Of a stretch of DNA of 7,626 nucleotides, positions 1-6,800 are shown piece by piece (position 1 is the stretch's first letter; each line of letters starts with the position of its first letter). Origin of the DNA: Planctomycetales bacterium (GTDB taxonomy: Bacteria > Planctomycetota > Planctomycetia > Pirellulales > Thermoguttaceae). Below the pieces are notes generated by a model, which did no database searches, was not told the DNA's origin, and saw only the letters and a program-made list of their open reading frames with translations. The position numbers and the translations under genes were made by a program. The stretch covers positions 1 through 7,626 of the forward strand of contig SKJM01000446.1 of the NCBI GenBank assembly GCA_007122045.1, written 5' to 3'.

Positions 1-626
1 CCGAGGCAACCGACGGCGAAGCCTGGCACGGTATCCGCTTGGCCGAGCGCGCCGGGCCGCTGGGCGAGGGCGTGGTGGTCGAGGCGGTCGAGGACGGCAG
101 CCCCGCCGCCGAGGCGGGCCTGCAGCCCGGCGACCTCATCACCGGCATGGCCGATACCGAGGTCCTCCGGCCCTTGGACTTCTACCGCGCCCTGCTGGAA
201 CGGAAGCCGGGCGAGCGGCTCGAGGTGGCCGCCCGGCGGGCGGGCGACCCGGTGGCCGCCAGCCTGGTCCTGGCCGACGTGCCGCTGCGGCTGCGCTCTC
301 CCAACGGCCCGGACTGGGAACTGCTTGGCATGGCCCTCGAGCCGATGCCGGCGTCGGAGTTCCGCGCGCGGAGCACCCGTTATCGCGGCGGCCTGCTGGT
401 AACCGACGTCCGGCCCGGCGGCCCCGCCGCCGAGCACGGCGTGCGGAGAGGCGACGTGCTGGTGGGCATGCACATCTGGGAAACGACCTCCGTGGAGAAC
501 GTCGCGTACATCCTCCAGCGTTCCGACTTGCCGAACCTGACCCCGCTGAAGATTTACGTGCTTCGGGAAGGGGCAACCCTGTACGCGCACTTGCCGCTGG
601 CCGCGCGCACGGCCCGCCGCCCGTAG
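1..626 (+). CDS. HtrA/DegP-family serine protease, C-terminal part (two PDZ domains), 5' end outside window
   Basis: This is the 3' end of a gene that begins before the window; the reading frame is open from base 3 to a TAG stop at 624-626, giving 207 residues. The fragment has no protease core. It holds two PDZ domains, at about residues 9-95 (SPAAEAGLQPGDLITGM) and 106-199 (GPAAEHGVRRGDVLVGM), each with the usual hydrophobic-GD-hydrophobic PDZ pattern. It aligns without gaps to residues 248-454 of the complete HtrA protein encoded on the opposite strand at 802-2166, with 28 differences. By that match the missing part should contain a signal peptide and a trypsin-like domain. PDZ domains in this family bind exposed C-termini of substrates and control oligomer state outside the cytoplasm. 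A TTG at 39-41 could be read as a start, but homology continues upstream of it, so it is internal. Whether the unseen 5' part is intact cannot be judged. Confidence 0.9.
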   Translation, partial: EATDGEAWHGIRLAERAGPLGEGVVVEAVEDGSPAAEAGLQPGDLITGMADTEVLRPLDFYRALLERKPGERLEVAARRAGDPVAASLVLADVPLRLRSPNGPDWELLGMALEPMPASEFRARSTRYRGGLLVTDVRPGGPAAEHGVRRGDVLVGMHIWETTSVENVAYILQRSDLPNLTPLKIYVLREGATLYAHLPLAARTARRP

Positions 627-801
627 ACCTTCTCTTGGTCGAAGGCCTCTGATTCGCCCCGCCCAGGCCAACGCCGTTCACGGGGGACTGTCCCCGTCGG
701 CCGGTAAGGGGACAGCTCCATGTGTACAACAGCGAGGGCGTTGCCCTGGGCTGGGCGAATGAGATGCCCTCGGCCATAAACGGGATCGGAGGGCCCGTCT
801 T
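627..801. other. Convergent intergenic spacer between the two htrA genes
   Basis: The 175 bases lie between two converging stop codons, TAG at 624-626 (+) and TAA at 802-804 (-). They contain the 36-bp homologous blocks of the inverted duplication (641-676 and 737-772) and, between them, a hairpin-forming palindrome at 683-715. A small stem, GCCCGT (793-798) with ACGGGC (804-809) around a CTTTT loop, overlaps the - strand stop codon. Both genes must end transcription here, but no hairpin with a clear T-tract was found, so an intrinsic terminator is not established for either gene. No credible short gene was seen. Confidence 0.6.
683..715. repeat. REP-like hairpin (GGGGACTGTCCCC type) at the centre of the inverted duplication
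   Basis: GGGGACTGTCCCC (683-695) is a 13-base palindrome with a single central base. CTGTCCCC (688-695) also pairs perfectly over 8 bp with GGGGACAG (708-715) across a 12-base loop. This motif style resembles short extragenic palindromes scattered through many bacterial genomes; membership of such a family is inferred and copy number cannot be seen here. Its position between two converging genes would also suit a transcription end point. Confidence 0.55.
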
Positions 802-2166
802 TTACGGGCGGCGGGCCGTGCGCGCCGCCAGCGGCAGGTGGGCGTACAGGGTTTCCCCTTCCCGGAGGACAAAGATCTTCAGCGGGGTCAGGTTCGGCAG
901 GTCGGACCGCCGGAGGATGTACGCCACGTTCTCCAGCGAGGTCGTCTCCCAGATGTGCATGCCCACCAGCACGTCGCCCCGCCGCACCCCATGCTCGGCG
1001 GCGGGCCCGCCCGGACGCACGCCGGCTACCAGCAGGCCGCCGCGATAACGGCTGCTCCGGGCGCGGAAGTCTGGCGCCGACATCGGCTCGAGTGCCATGC
1101 CGAGCACCTCCCACGCCGGGCCGGAGGGGGGACGGAGCGACAACGGCACGTCGGCCAGTACCAGGCTGGCAGCCACCGGGTCGCCCGCCCGGCGGGCCGC
1201 CACCTCCAGCCGGTCGCCCGGCTTCCGCTCCAGCAAGGCGCGGTAGAAGTCCAGGGGCCGGACGACCTCGGTGTCGGCCATGCCGGTGATGACGTCGCCC
1301 GGCTGAAGGCCGGCCTCGGCGGCGGGGCTGCCGGCCTCGACCGTCTCGACCACCACCTCCGCGCCGTATGGCTCGGAACGTTTGGCCAGCCGGATGCCGT
1401 GCCACGCTTCGCCTTCGGTGGCGTCGGCCAGCAGCCCGCCGGCCACGCCAATGGCCGTGTCGACGGGGATGGCGAACCCGATCCCCTGCGCCCCGGCGCG
1501 CACCGCCACGTTCACGCCGATCATCCGCCCTTCGATGTTCAGCAGCGGCCCGCCCGAATTGCCCGGGTTGATGCTCGCGTCGGTCTGGATCAGGTCGTCG
1601 TAGTACTGGGCGTCGCTCACCTGGACGGCGCGGTGCAGGGCGCTGATGATGCCGCGCGTGACGGTGTGTTCGTATCCGTAGGCGTTGCCTACGGCAATGA
1701 CCGACTCGCCCGGCATCAAGTCGCTCGAAGTTCCCAGGGTGATGACCGGAAGCGGCTCGCTCGGGTTTACTTTGATAACGGCCAGGTCGGTGCTGTCGTC
1801 GCGGCCGATAAGGCGTGCGACGTGGGTTTCGCCGTCGGCGAACGTGACGTTGATTTCGCGGACGCCGTCGACGACGTGGAAGTTGGTCAGGATGTAGCCG
1901 CGCGAGTCGATGACCACGCCGGTTCCCATGCCGTTGACCCGCCGGGCGGCGCCCAGCCCCGCCGCCTGCTCGCCGGCGCCGGCCACGGTTTTCTCGCCAC
2001 GGATGTTGACCACCGAAGGCCGTGCGGCGCGAACGGCCCTGACGATGGGCGTTTCGCGGAGTTCCGACGCCCACAACAGGCCGGGCTGAAGGAGCAACAG
2101 GACAACCAATGCGCGCCGCGCAGCGGGGAGGCACAGCGAGCATTCGCGGGAGCTGGAATGGGCCAT
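802..2166 (-). CDS. htrA: HtrA/DegP-like periplasmic serine endoprotease
   Basis: This complete 454-residue ATP-independent serine protease/chaperone probably degrades or holds misfolded proteins outside the cytoplasm. Residues 1-34 are a signal peptide: basic AARR, a hydrophobic core ALVVLLLLQPGLLWA, and likely cleavage near A33/S34. The trypsin-like domain (about 40-245) carries the triad His97 (ILTNFHVVDG), Asp127 (STDLAVIKV) and Ser204 (NPGNSGGPLLN), with the oxyanion-loop glycines in place. PDZ1 spans about 256-342 and PDZ2 about 353-446. Length and domain order match DegP/DegQ proteins. The ATG at 2164-2166 is the first possible start after an in-frame TGA at 2200-2202, and the signal peptide begins directly there; no good Shine-Dalgarno sequence is visible. 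It faces a close paralogue whose 3' end is at 626. Motifs around the His and Ser resemble planctomycete HtrA proteins. The choice among htrA, degP and degQ as a name is arbitrary. Confidence 0.93.
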   Translation of the reverse strand: MAHSSSRECSLCLPAARRALVVLLLLQPGLLWASELRETPIVRAVRAARPSVVNIRGEKTVAGAGEQAAGLGAARRVNGMGTGVVIDSRGYILTNFHVVDGVREINVTFADGETHVARLIGRDDSTDLAVIKVNPSEPLPVITLGTSSDLMPGESVIAVGNAYGYEHTVTRGIISALHRAVQVSDAQYYDDLIQTDASINPGNSGGPLLNIEGRMIGVNVAVRAGAQGIGFAIPVDTAIGVAGGLLADATEGEAWHGIRLAKRSEPYGAEVVVETVEAGSPAAEAGLQPGDVITGMADTEVVRPLDFYRALLERKPGDRLEVAARRAGDPVAASLVLADVPLSLRPPSGPAWEVLGMALEPMSAPDFRARSSRYRGGLLVAGVRPGGPAAEHGVRRGDVLVGMHIWETTSLENVAYILRRSDLPNLTPLKIFVLREGETLYAHLPLAARTARRP

Positions 2167-2231
2167 GTGGAGTCTGTCACAGAAGGCAGGGCTGTTTACT
2201 CAAGGTAAATCGGTCCTGCCCAACAAACGGC

Positions 2232-2260
2232 TTGACTGCCCATGTTACCACCCGCATAAA
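2232..2260 (+). promoter_or_regulatory. Candidate sigma70-like promoter, + strand
   Basis: TTGACT (2232-2237) is followed by exactly 17 bases and then CATAAA (2255-2260). The -35 box matches the consensus at 5 of 6 positions and the -10 box at 4 of 6, though the last T of the -10 is missing. It would read rightward, away from htrA and antisense to the nifJ operon tail, with no coding region downstream. Planctomycete promoters are poorly defined, so this may be chance. Confidence 0.25.
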
Positions 2261-2342
2261 TTGCCCAAGTTGACTCGAGAGGGCAATCGGGCTCCGAGAA
2301 GCAGTAACAAATGCACGAACACCACCCTGTTTTGATGAAAGA

Positions 2343-2359
2343 GGGGGCATCGTGCCCCC
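2343..2359. terminator. GC-rich 7-bp hairpin, possible transcript end
   Basis: GGGGGCA (2343-2349) and TGCCCCC (2353-2359) form a perfect stem with a TCG loop. On the - strand it is followed by TCTTTCATC, a weak T-rich tail, so it could stop read-through from the nifJ operon before htrA. On the + strand it lies about 80-90 bases after the candidate promoter at 2232-2260 but has no T-tract. It could equally be part of a dispersed repeat. Confidence 0.3.
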
Positions 2360-2443
2360 CGTACTAGTCGAGCCCATGGGTCCATAGAGCGATTCTGAGG
2401 CGGGGGGCGTGCCGCTCCGCCGGCCGGGCCGAGTGCAGCAAGA

Positions 2444-2465
2444 CCGAACTCGCAGTTGAGTTCGG
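2444..2465. repeat. 8-bp perfect hairpin next to dispersed palindrome copy A
   Basis: CCGAACTC (2444-2451) pairs perfectly with GAGTTCGG (2458-2465) around a six-base loop. On the - strand it is followed by TCTTGCTG, a poor T-tract. The 12 bases GAACTCGCAGTT (2446-2457) recur as an exact reverse complement at 7411-7422, just upstream of nifJ, which ties this element to the repeats at the other end of the operon. Confidence 0.5.
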
Positions 2466-2477
2466 AACTCCAACGGG

Positions 2478-2501
2478 GCACGCTGAAGCGCGAACTCCAA
2501 C
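2478..2501 (+). repeat. Dispersed palindrome, copy A
   Basis: The unit is GCACGC, four bases, GCGCG, then AACTCCAAC. The stem CACGC (2479-2483) with GCGCG (2488-2492) has one mismatch. Its reverse complement matches 7468-7491 with 4 differences in 24 bases. It lies downstream of the dihydroorotate-dehydrogenase-like gene. Confidence 0.5.
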
Positions 2502-2547
2502 CGAACAGAAACGGGGCCGGTACAGGCCCACTTCTACACCGGGCAGG

Positions 2548-2562
2548 CGGGCGCGGCGCCCG
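2548..2562. repeat. Short GC hairpin
   Basis: CGGGCG (2548-2553) pairs perfectly with CGCCCG (2557-2562) around CGG. It has no T-tract on either side. In sequence this GC-rich it may be chance; it is listed because it lies in a cluster of hairpins between two transcription units. Confidence 0.25.
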
Positions 2563-2603
2563 ACACCCGAACTGTTACCGGCTGCATATTCCGGCGAGCG
2601 TCG

Positions 2604-2694
2604 TCACTTGTCCGCGACCCCCGCACGCTCGACCACCCACCGTTCGAGGTTGCGCGTCTCGGGGTCGAACGCCGCGCCCACCAGGAGGTTTCAT
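2604..2694 (-). pseudogene. Possible short coding remnant, frameshifted at its start
   Basis: On the - strand an open frame of 28 codons (2690-2607, TGA at 2604-2606) reads NLLV followed by GAAFDPETRNLERWVVER and AGVADK. Of these codons 26 end in G or C, which matches the bias of the real genes here and is unlike ordinary spacer. The frame is preceded directly by a stop. An ATG at 2692-2694 is one base out of register, because the A-run at 2689-2691 (minus) is one base too long to join it. Removing one A would give a 31-codon ORF from an upstream ATG at 2698-2700 or 29 codons from 2692-2694. I do not recognise the peptide. It may be a decayed gene end, a tiny gene with a sequencing indel, or chance. 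Confidence 0.3.
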
Positions 2695-2757
2695 CGTCAT
2701 GCCGGCACTCTACCGTGCGGCATCCGACCGGGCAACGCCGCGCACGCACATCCCGCG

Positions 2758-2783
2758 CCCCGCCCGGGCGAAGCCGGGCGGGG
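2758..2783 (-). terminator. Strong GC hairpin just after the nifJ operon
   Basis: CCCCGCCCGG (2758-2767) pairs perfectly over 10 bp with CCGGGCGGGG (2774-2783). The loop on the - strand is CTTCGC, which contains the TTCG core often found in stable terminator loops. It begins about 30 bases beyond the stop of the 2815-3822 gene. No T-tract follows on the - strand, so it may protect the 3' end of the message or cause weak termination rather than act as a classic intrinsic terminator. Confidence 0.5.
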
Positions 2784-2814
2784 GCGGAAGCTCATTCGGC
2801 CGGCAAAGCGGCCG

Positions 2815-3822
2815 TCACCCCGGCCTGCCGGTGAACTTCGTGAGGGCTTTCATATAGTTGCCGCGCTCGAAGGCGGCGCACTGCGGGCAGTTCTGCTGGC
2901 TCAGGCTGCCGCGAAGCTGTCCGACCGAGTCGTAGTCCTTCTCGAGCATCCAGGCGGTCAGGTCGCGGAGGATGCGGGGGACGCGGTCGAACCCGTTGCG
3001 GTAGATGGTCGAGGCCACCTGGGCCACGTCGGCGCCGGCCAGGAGCACCTTGGCCAGCCCCGGGCCGTCGTGCACGCCGCTGGTCACCGCCAGCGACGCG
3101 TTCACCCGCCCGTACAGGATGGCCATCCAGCGGAGCGGCAGCAGCATTTCCTGCGCGGTGCTCAGTTCCAGGTGGGGCTCGGTTTCGAGCGTATCGAGGT
3201 CGATGTCGGGCTGGAGGAAGCGGTTGAACAGCACGAGCCCGTCGGCCCCCGCGTCGGCCAGCTTCCGGCACATGTTGCCCGGCGAACTGAAGTGCGGCCC
3301 CACTTTGACCGCCAGCGGGATGGAGATGGAATCCTTCACGGCCGCCACCAGGTCGGTGTACCGCTTCTCGACGTCGGCCGCCGGGGCGTCGAGGTGGGCC
3401 GCGATGAAGTAGATGTTCAACTCCAGGGCGTCGGCCCCGGCATCCTGCATCATCTTGGCGTACTTGACCCAGCCGCCGGTCGTCGTGCCGTTGAGGCTGG
3501 CGATGATGGGCATTTGCACAGCCTTCTTGGCCGCGGCGATATGCTCGAGGTACGTCGCCGGCCCGGAACGATATTCGCCCGGGGTGGGATACCAGTTCGA
3601 ATGCTCGGCGTAGAACTCGGCGCCGTACTCCGACGCGGCCGCCAGTTCGGCCTCTTCGTGCTCGATTTGCTCGGCAAACAGTGACGCGAGCACGGCCGCG
3701 CCGGCGCCCGCCTGCTCCAGCCGTTCGAGCCATTCGACTTGCAGGGTGAGTGGGCACGCGGCCACGACCAGCGGGTTCTGAAGGTTCAATCCGAGATATG
3801 TGGTGCGAAGATCAGCGCTCAT
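2815..3822 (-). CDS. Dihydroorotate-dehydrogenase-like flavoprotein (non-canonical)
   Basis: This 335-residue protein is a predicted TIM-barrel FMN protein of the dihydroorotate dehydrogenase/PreA superfamily. Visible family segments are NPLVVAACPLT (16-26), IIASLNGTT (106-114), ALELN with Asn136, PLAVKVGP with Lys173, LVLFN with Asn200, and the C-terminal phosphate-binding stretch TSGVHDGPGLAKVLLAGAD (247-265). Where class 1 enzymes have N-x-SCPN with the catalytic Cys or Ser, this protein reads NIYFIA (136-141), so that base is missing. The lysine-containing SKS-type segment near residue 45 is also not evident. Two cysteines lie near the C-terminus (NCPQC, Cys312 and Cys315). The ATG at 3820-3822 overlaps the nifJ stop as ATGA and has AAGGAGGTGA upstream (3827-3836), so it is translated from the nifJ message. 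From memory, proteins of this type are annotated as dihydroorotate dehydrogenase-like and often adjoin nifJ. A pyrimidine role is unlikely; a redox partner role is inferred. Confidence 0.88.
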   Translation of the reverse strand: MSADLRTTYLGLNLQNPLVVAACPLTLQVEWLERLEQAGAGAAVLASLFAEQIEHEEAELAAASEYGAEFYAEHSNWYPTPGEYRSGPATYLEHIAAAKKAVQMPIIASLNGTTTGGWVKYAKMMQDAGADALELNIYFIAAHLDAPAADVEKRYTDLVAAVKDSISIPLAVKVGPHFSSPGNMCRKLADAGADGLVLFNRFLQPDIDLDTLETEPHLELSTAQEMLLPLRWMAILYGRVNASLAVTSGVHDGPGLAKVLLAGADVAQVASTIYRNGFDRVPRILRDLTAWMLEKDYDSVGQLRGSLSQQNCPQCAAFERGNYMKALTKFTGRPG

Positions 3823-6800
3823 ACGTTCACCTCCTTTTCGGTTTTCGCGGCTTCCCCGCCGTTGTCACCCGGCTGCATCGCCGCCAGGTGCGAGTAAAGA
3901 TGCCACCGGATGTCGATATCCTCCTGCCCCAACTTCAGCAGCCGCTCCGACTCTTCCGGTTTGCTGCGCGCCAGGATGGCGAACCGGGCCTGCTTCAGGG
4001 CGAAGTCCTTGAACGCGCCCTTCGGCGGCTTGCTGTCGAGGCTGAAGGCCTTCGGTTCGCGCGGGTCGTAGTGGTACAGCGGCCAGTAGCCGCACTCGAC
4101 GGCCTCCTTCTGGTACTGCATGCCAATGGACACGTCGATGCCCCAGCCGATGCAGTGGCTCAGGGCGATGATCAACGACGTGCCGCGGTACGCCTCGGCC
4201 GCGCGAATGGTGCGCAGCGCGTGGATGGGGTTGGCGCCCATCGAAATCTGGCCGACGAACACGCCGCCGTAACTCATGGCGATCATGCCGAGGTCCTTCT
4301 TGCGGCTCGGCTTGCCGCCGGCGGCGAACTTGGCCACCGCCCCGCGCGGCGTGGCCTTGCTGGCCTGCCCGCCCGTGTTCGAGTACACCTCCGAGTCCAT
4401 CACCAGGATGTTCAGATCGCGGCCGGAGGCGAACACGTGGTCCAACCCGCCGAACCCGATGTCGTACGCCCAGCCGTCGCCGCCGAAGCTCCAGATGCTC
4501 CGCCGGATCAGGTACTCGGCCGAGCCCAACAGGGCCTTCGCCTCCGGGGCGTCGAGCGACCGGAGCTTCTGCTTCAGTTCGGCCACGGCCGCCCGCTGCC
4601 GGACAACTTCTTCGTCGGTCTCCTGCTTGTTGTTGATCAGTTGCGCGACCAGGTTGTCGCCCAGCTTCGAGGCCACCTTCTGCAGGAGGACGGTGGCGTA
4701 CTCGATCTGCTGATCGACGCCCAGCCGCATGCCGAAGCCGAACTCGCCGGCGTCCTCGAACAGCGAGTTCGACCAGGTCGGCCCGTGCCCCTGCGGGTTG
4801 GTGGTGTAGGGCGTGCAGGGCAGGTTGCCGCCGTAGATCGACGAGCAGCCCGTGGCGTTGGCAATCATCATCCGGTCGCCCACAAACTGCGTGATGAGCT
4901 TCACGTACGGCGTTTCGCCGCAGCCGGCGCACGCCCCGTTGAACTCGAACAGGGGCTCCAGAAGCTGCGAGCCCTTGATCGTATCGGCCCTCACCGTGTT
5001 CCGGTCGGGGTAGGGCAGCGTCTCGAAGAACGCCAGGTTCTGCTGCTCGCGCCCGAGGTGGTCGAGCTTCCACGCCATGTTGATGGCCTTCCGGCCGGCA
5101 ACTTCCTTGTTCTTCGCCGGGCAAACGTCGACGCACAGCCCGCAGCCGGTGCAATCGTCCGGATAGATTTGGAGGCGATATTTCCAGCCCGGGTACTCCT
5201 TGGTCTTGTAATCGGCCGTTTCGAACGTGTCGGGCGCGCCTTCCAGCCCGGCCGGGTCGAACACCTTCATGCGAATGGTGGCGTGGGGGCAGGCCAGCGA
5301 GCATTGGCCGCACTGGATGCACACGTCCTTGTCCCAAATGGGGATCTCCTGGGCGATGCTCCGCTTTTCGTACTTCGTCGTGCCGGTGGGGAACGTCCCG
5401 TCGACCGGGAACTTGCTCACCGGAATGTCATCGCCGCGGTTGGCGATGATCTCGCCGAGCACCTCCTTGACGAAGGCGGGCGCGTCGTCCGGTACGGAAC
5501 CGACGCGGTGCTTCTCCGAAGTGACCTTGTCCGGCACCTTGACCTCCTCGAGCGACCCCAAGGCTCCATCCACGGCGGCGAAGTTCCGCCGGACCACCTT
5601 CTCGCCCATCTTGCCGTAGGTGTCCTGGATGGCGTTCTTGATTTGGGCGATGGCCTCGTCCTCCGGCAGGATGCCCGACAGCTTGAAAAAGCACGTCTGC
5701 ATGACCGTATTGATCCGCACACCCATTTCGGCTTCCCTGGCCACCCGGTAGGCGTCGACCACCCAGAACTTCAGCTTCTTCTCGACGATCTGCTGCTGCG
5801 TTTCCACCGGCAGGGTATCCCAAACCTCGTCGGGACCGAACGGGCTGTTCAGCAGGAACGTGGCGCCCGGTTCGGCCATCGACAGCATGTCGAGCCGGTC
5901 GGGGAAGTGCGACTGGTGGCAGGCCACGAAGTTCGCGCGGTGGACCAGGTAGGAGCCCTTGATGGGCCTCGGGCTGATGCGCAAATGCGAAACGGTGAGC
6001 GAGCCGGCCTTGCGCGAGTCGTACACGAAGTACGCCTGCGAGTACAGGGGCGTGTTCTCGCCCACGATCTTGCACGTGTTGCGGATGCCGCCCACCGTGC
6101 CGTCGCTGCCGAGGCCGAAGAAGACCGCCCGGGTCACGTCGGCGGCCTCGGTCGAATAGCGCTCGTCGAACGGCAGGCTGGTGCCGCTGACGTCGTCGAG
6201 GATGCCCAGGGTGAAATGGTTGCGCGGTTCCGGCCTGGCCAACTCGTCGAACACGGGCTTGACCATGGCCGGGGTAAACTCCTTCGAACTGAGCCCATAG
6301 CGGCCACCGACCACTTTCGGGACGGCGCCGGGCGGGCAGTGCTCGGCAAGCGCGGTAACCACGTCCTGGTGCAGCGGTTCGGCGGCGCAGCCGGGCTCCT
6401 TGGTGCGGTCGAGCGCGGCGACCGCCTTCACCGTTTTCGGCAGGGCGTCGGCGAACGCCTTGCCGTCGAACGGGCGGTACAATCGCACCTTGACCATCCC
6501 CACCTTCTCGCCCTCGGCCATCATCTTGTCGACCGTTTCCTCGACCACGCCGCAGCCGGAGGTCATCAGCACGATCACCCGGTCGGCGTCGGGCGCCCCG
6601 TAGTAGTCGAACAGGCGGTACTGCCGGCCCGCTCGTTGGGCGAACTCGTCCATGGTTTCCTGGACCAGGCCGGGCACCTTCGCGTAGAAGGGGTTGCAGG
6701 CCTCGCGGGCCTGGAAGAAGTGGTCGGGGTTCTGGGCCGTGCCCCGCAGGACCGGCCGTTCGGGGGTCATCGCCCGCTCGCGGTGGGCGTTGACCAGGTC

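Larger units (their letters stand above)
3..1425. repeat. Large inverted duplication: tail-to-tail htrA paralogues plus part of the spacer
   Basis: The left arm (3 to about 676, + strand) and the right arm (about 1425 to 737, read on the - strand) encode the same 207 residues with 28 substitutions and no gaps. The last 60 coding bases, stop included, differ at 5 positions. Similarity passes the stop codons: 641-676 matches the reverse complement of 737-772 with 5 mismatches in 36 bases. Between the stop codons and these 36-bp blocks the two sides differ (14 bp on the left, 29 bp on the right). The unmatched centre is 677-736. The left arm runs off the window, so the true length is unknown. 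The divergence fits an older duplication followed by drift, possibly with gene conversion. Confidence 0.85.
2167..2814. other. Intergenic region of about 650 bp: htrA upstream region and tail of the nifJ operon
   Basis: No convincing intact gene was found on either strand. From about 2190 to 2340 the sequence is visibly more AT-rich than its surroundings; this fits a promoter area for htrA (-) but no strong - strand promoter was seen. On the + strand there is a TTGACT/CATAAA pair at 2232-2260. Three copies of TGCCCA lie at 2217-2222, 2237-2242 and 2262-2267. From 2340 to 2790 there are several hairpins (2343-2359, 2444-2465, 2479-2492, 2548-2562, 2758-2783). A stretch with coding character lies at 2604-2694 (-). 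Confidence 0.6.

Noticed and set aside
734..771. A GAGGGC...GCCCTC stem in the htrA spacer as a terminator
   Set aside because: The stem is short with a long interior, contains an alternative GGGC/GCCC pairing, and has no T-tract; it is better explained as part of the right arm of the inverted duplication.
1..1425. The inverted htrA arms as a simple assembly or amplification fold-back artefact
   Set aside because: A fold-back artefact would give near-identical arms; these differ at 28 of 207 residues plus silent sites, with a distinct central core. A chimera of two strains is not fully excluded.
838..2208. A 456-codon + strand frame and a 529-codon - strand frame (554-2143) overlapping htrA
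   Set aside because: Both are frame shadows of the 802-2166 gene, with low-complexity R/G/A-rich or H/D/G/V-rich translations, no signal peptide and no conserved motif.
2177..2500. A 107-codon frame on the - strand in the htrA upstream region
   Set aside because: It runs through AT-rich regulatory-type sequence and two hairpin elements, shows no codon-position bias and has no recognisable domain.
2699..2857. A small + strand ORF with AGGAGG ten bases before its ATG
   Set aside because: The ribosome-site match is good, but the product is P/R/G-rich low complexity, crosses the strong hairpin at 2758-2783 and ends antisense within the flavoprotein gene.
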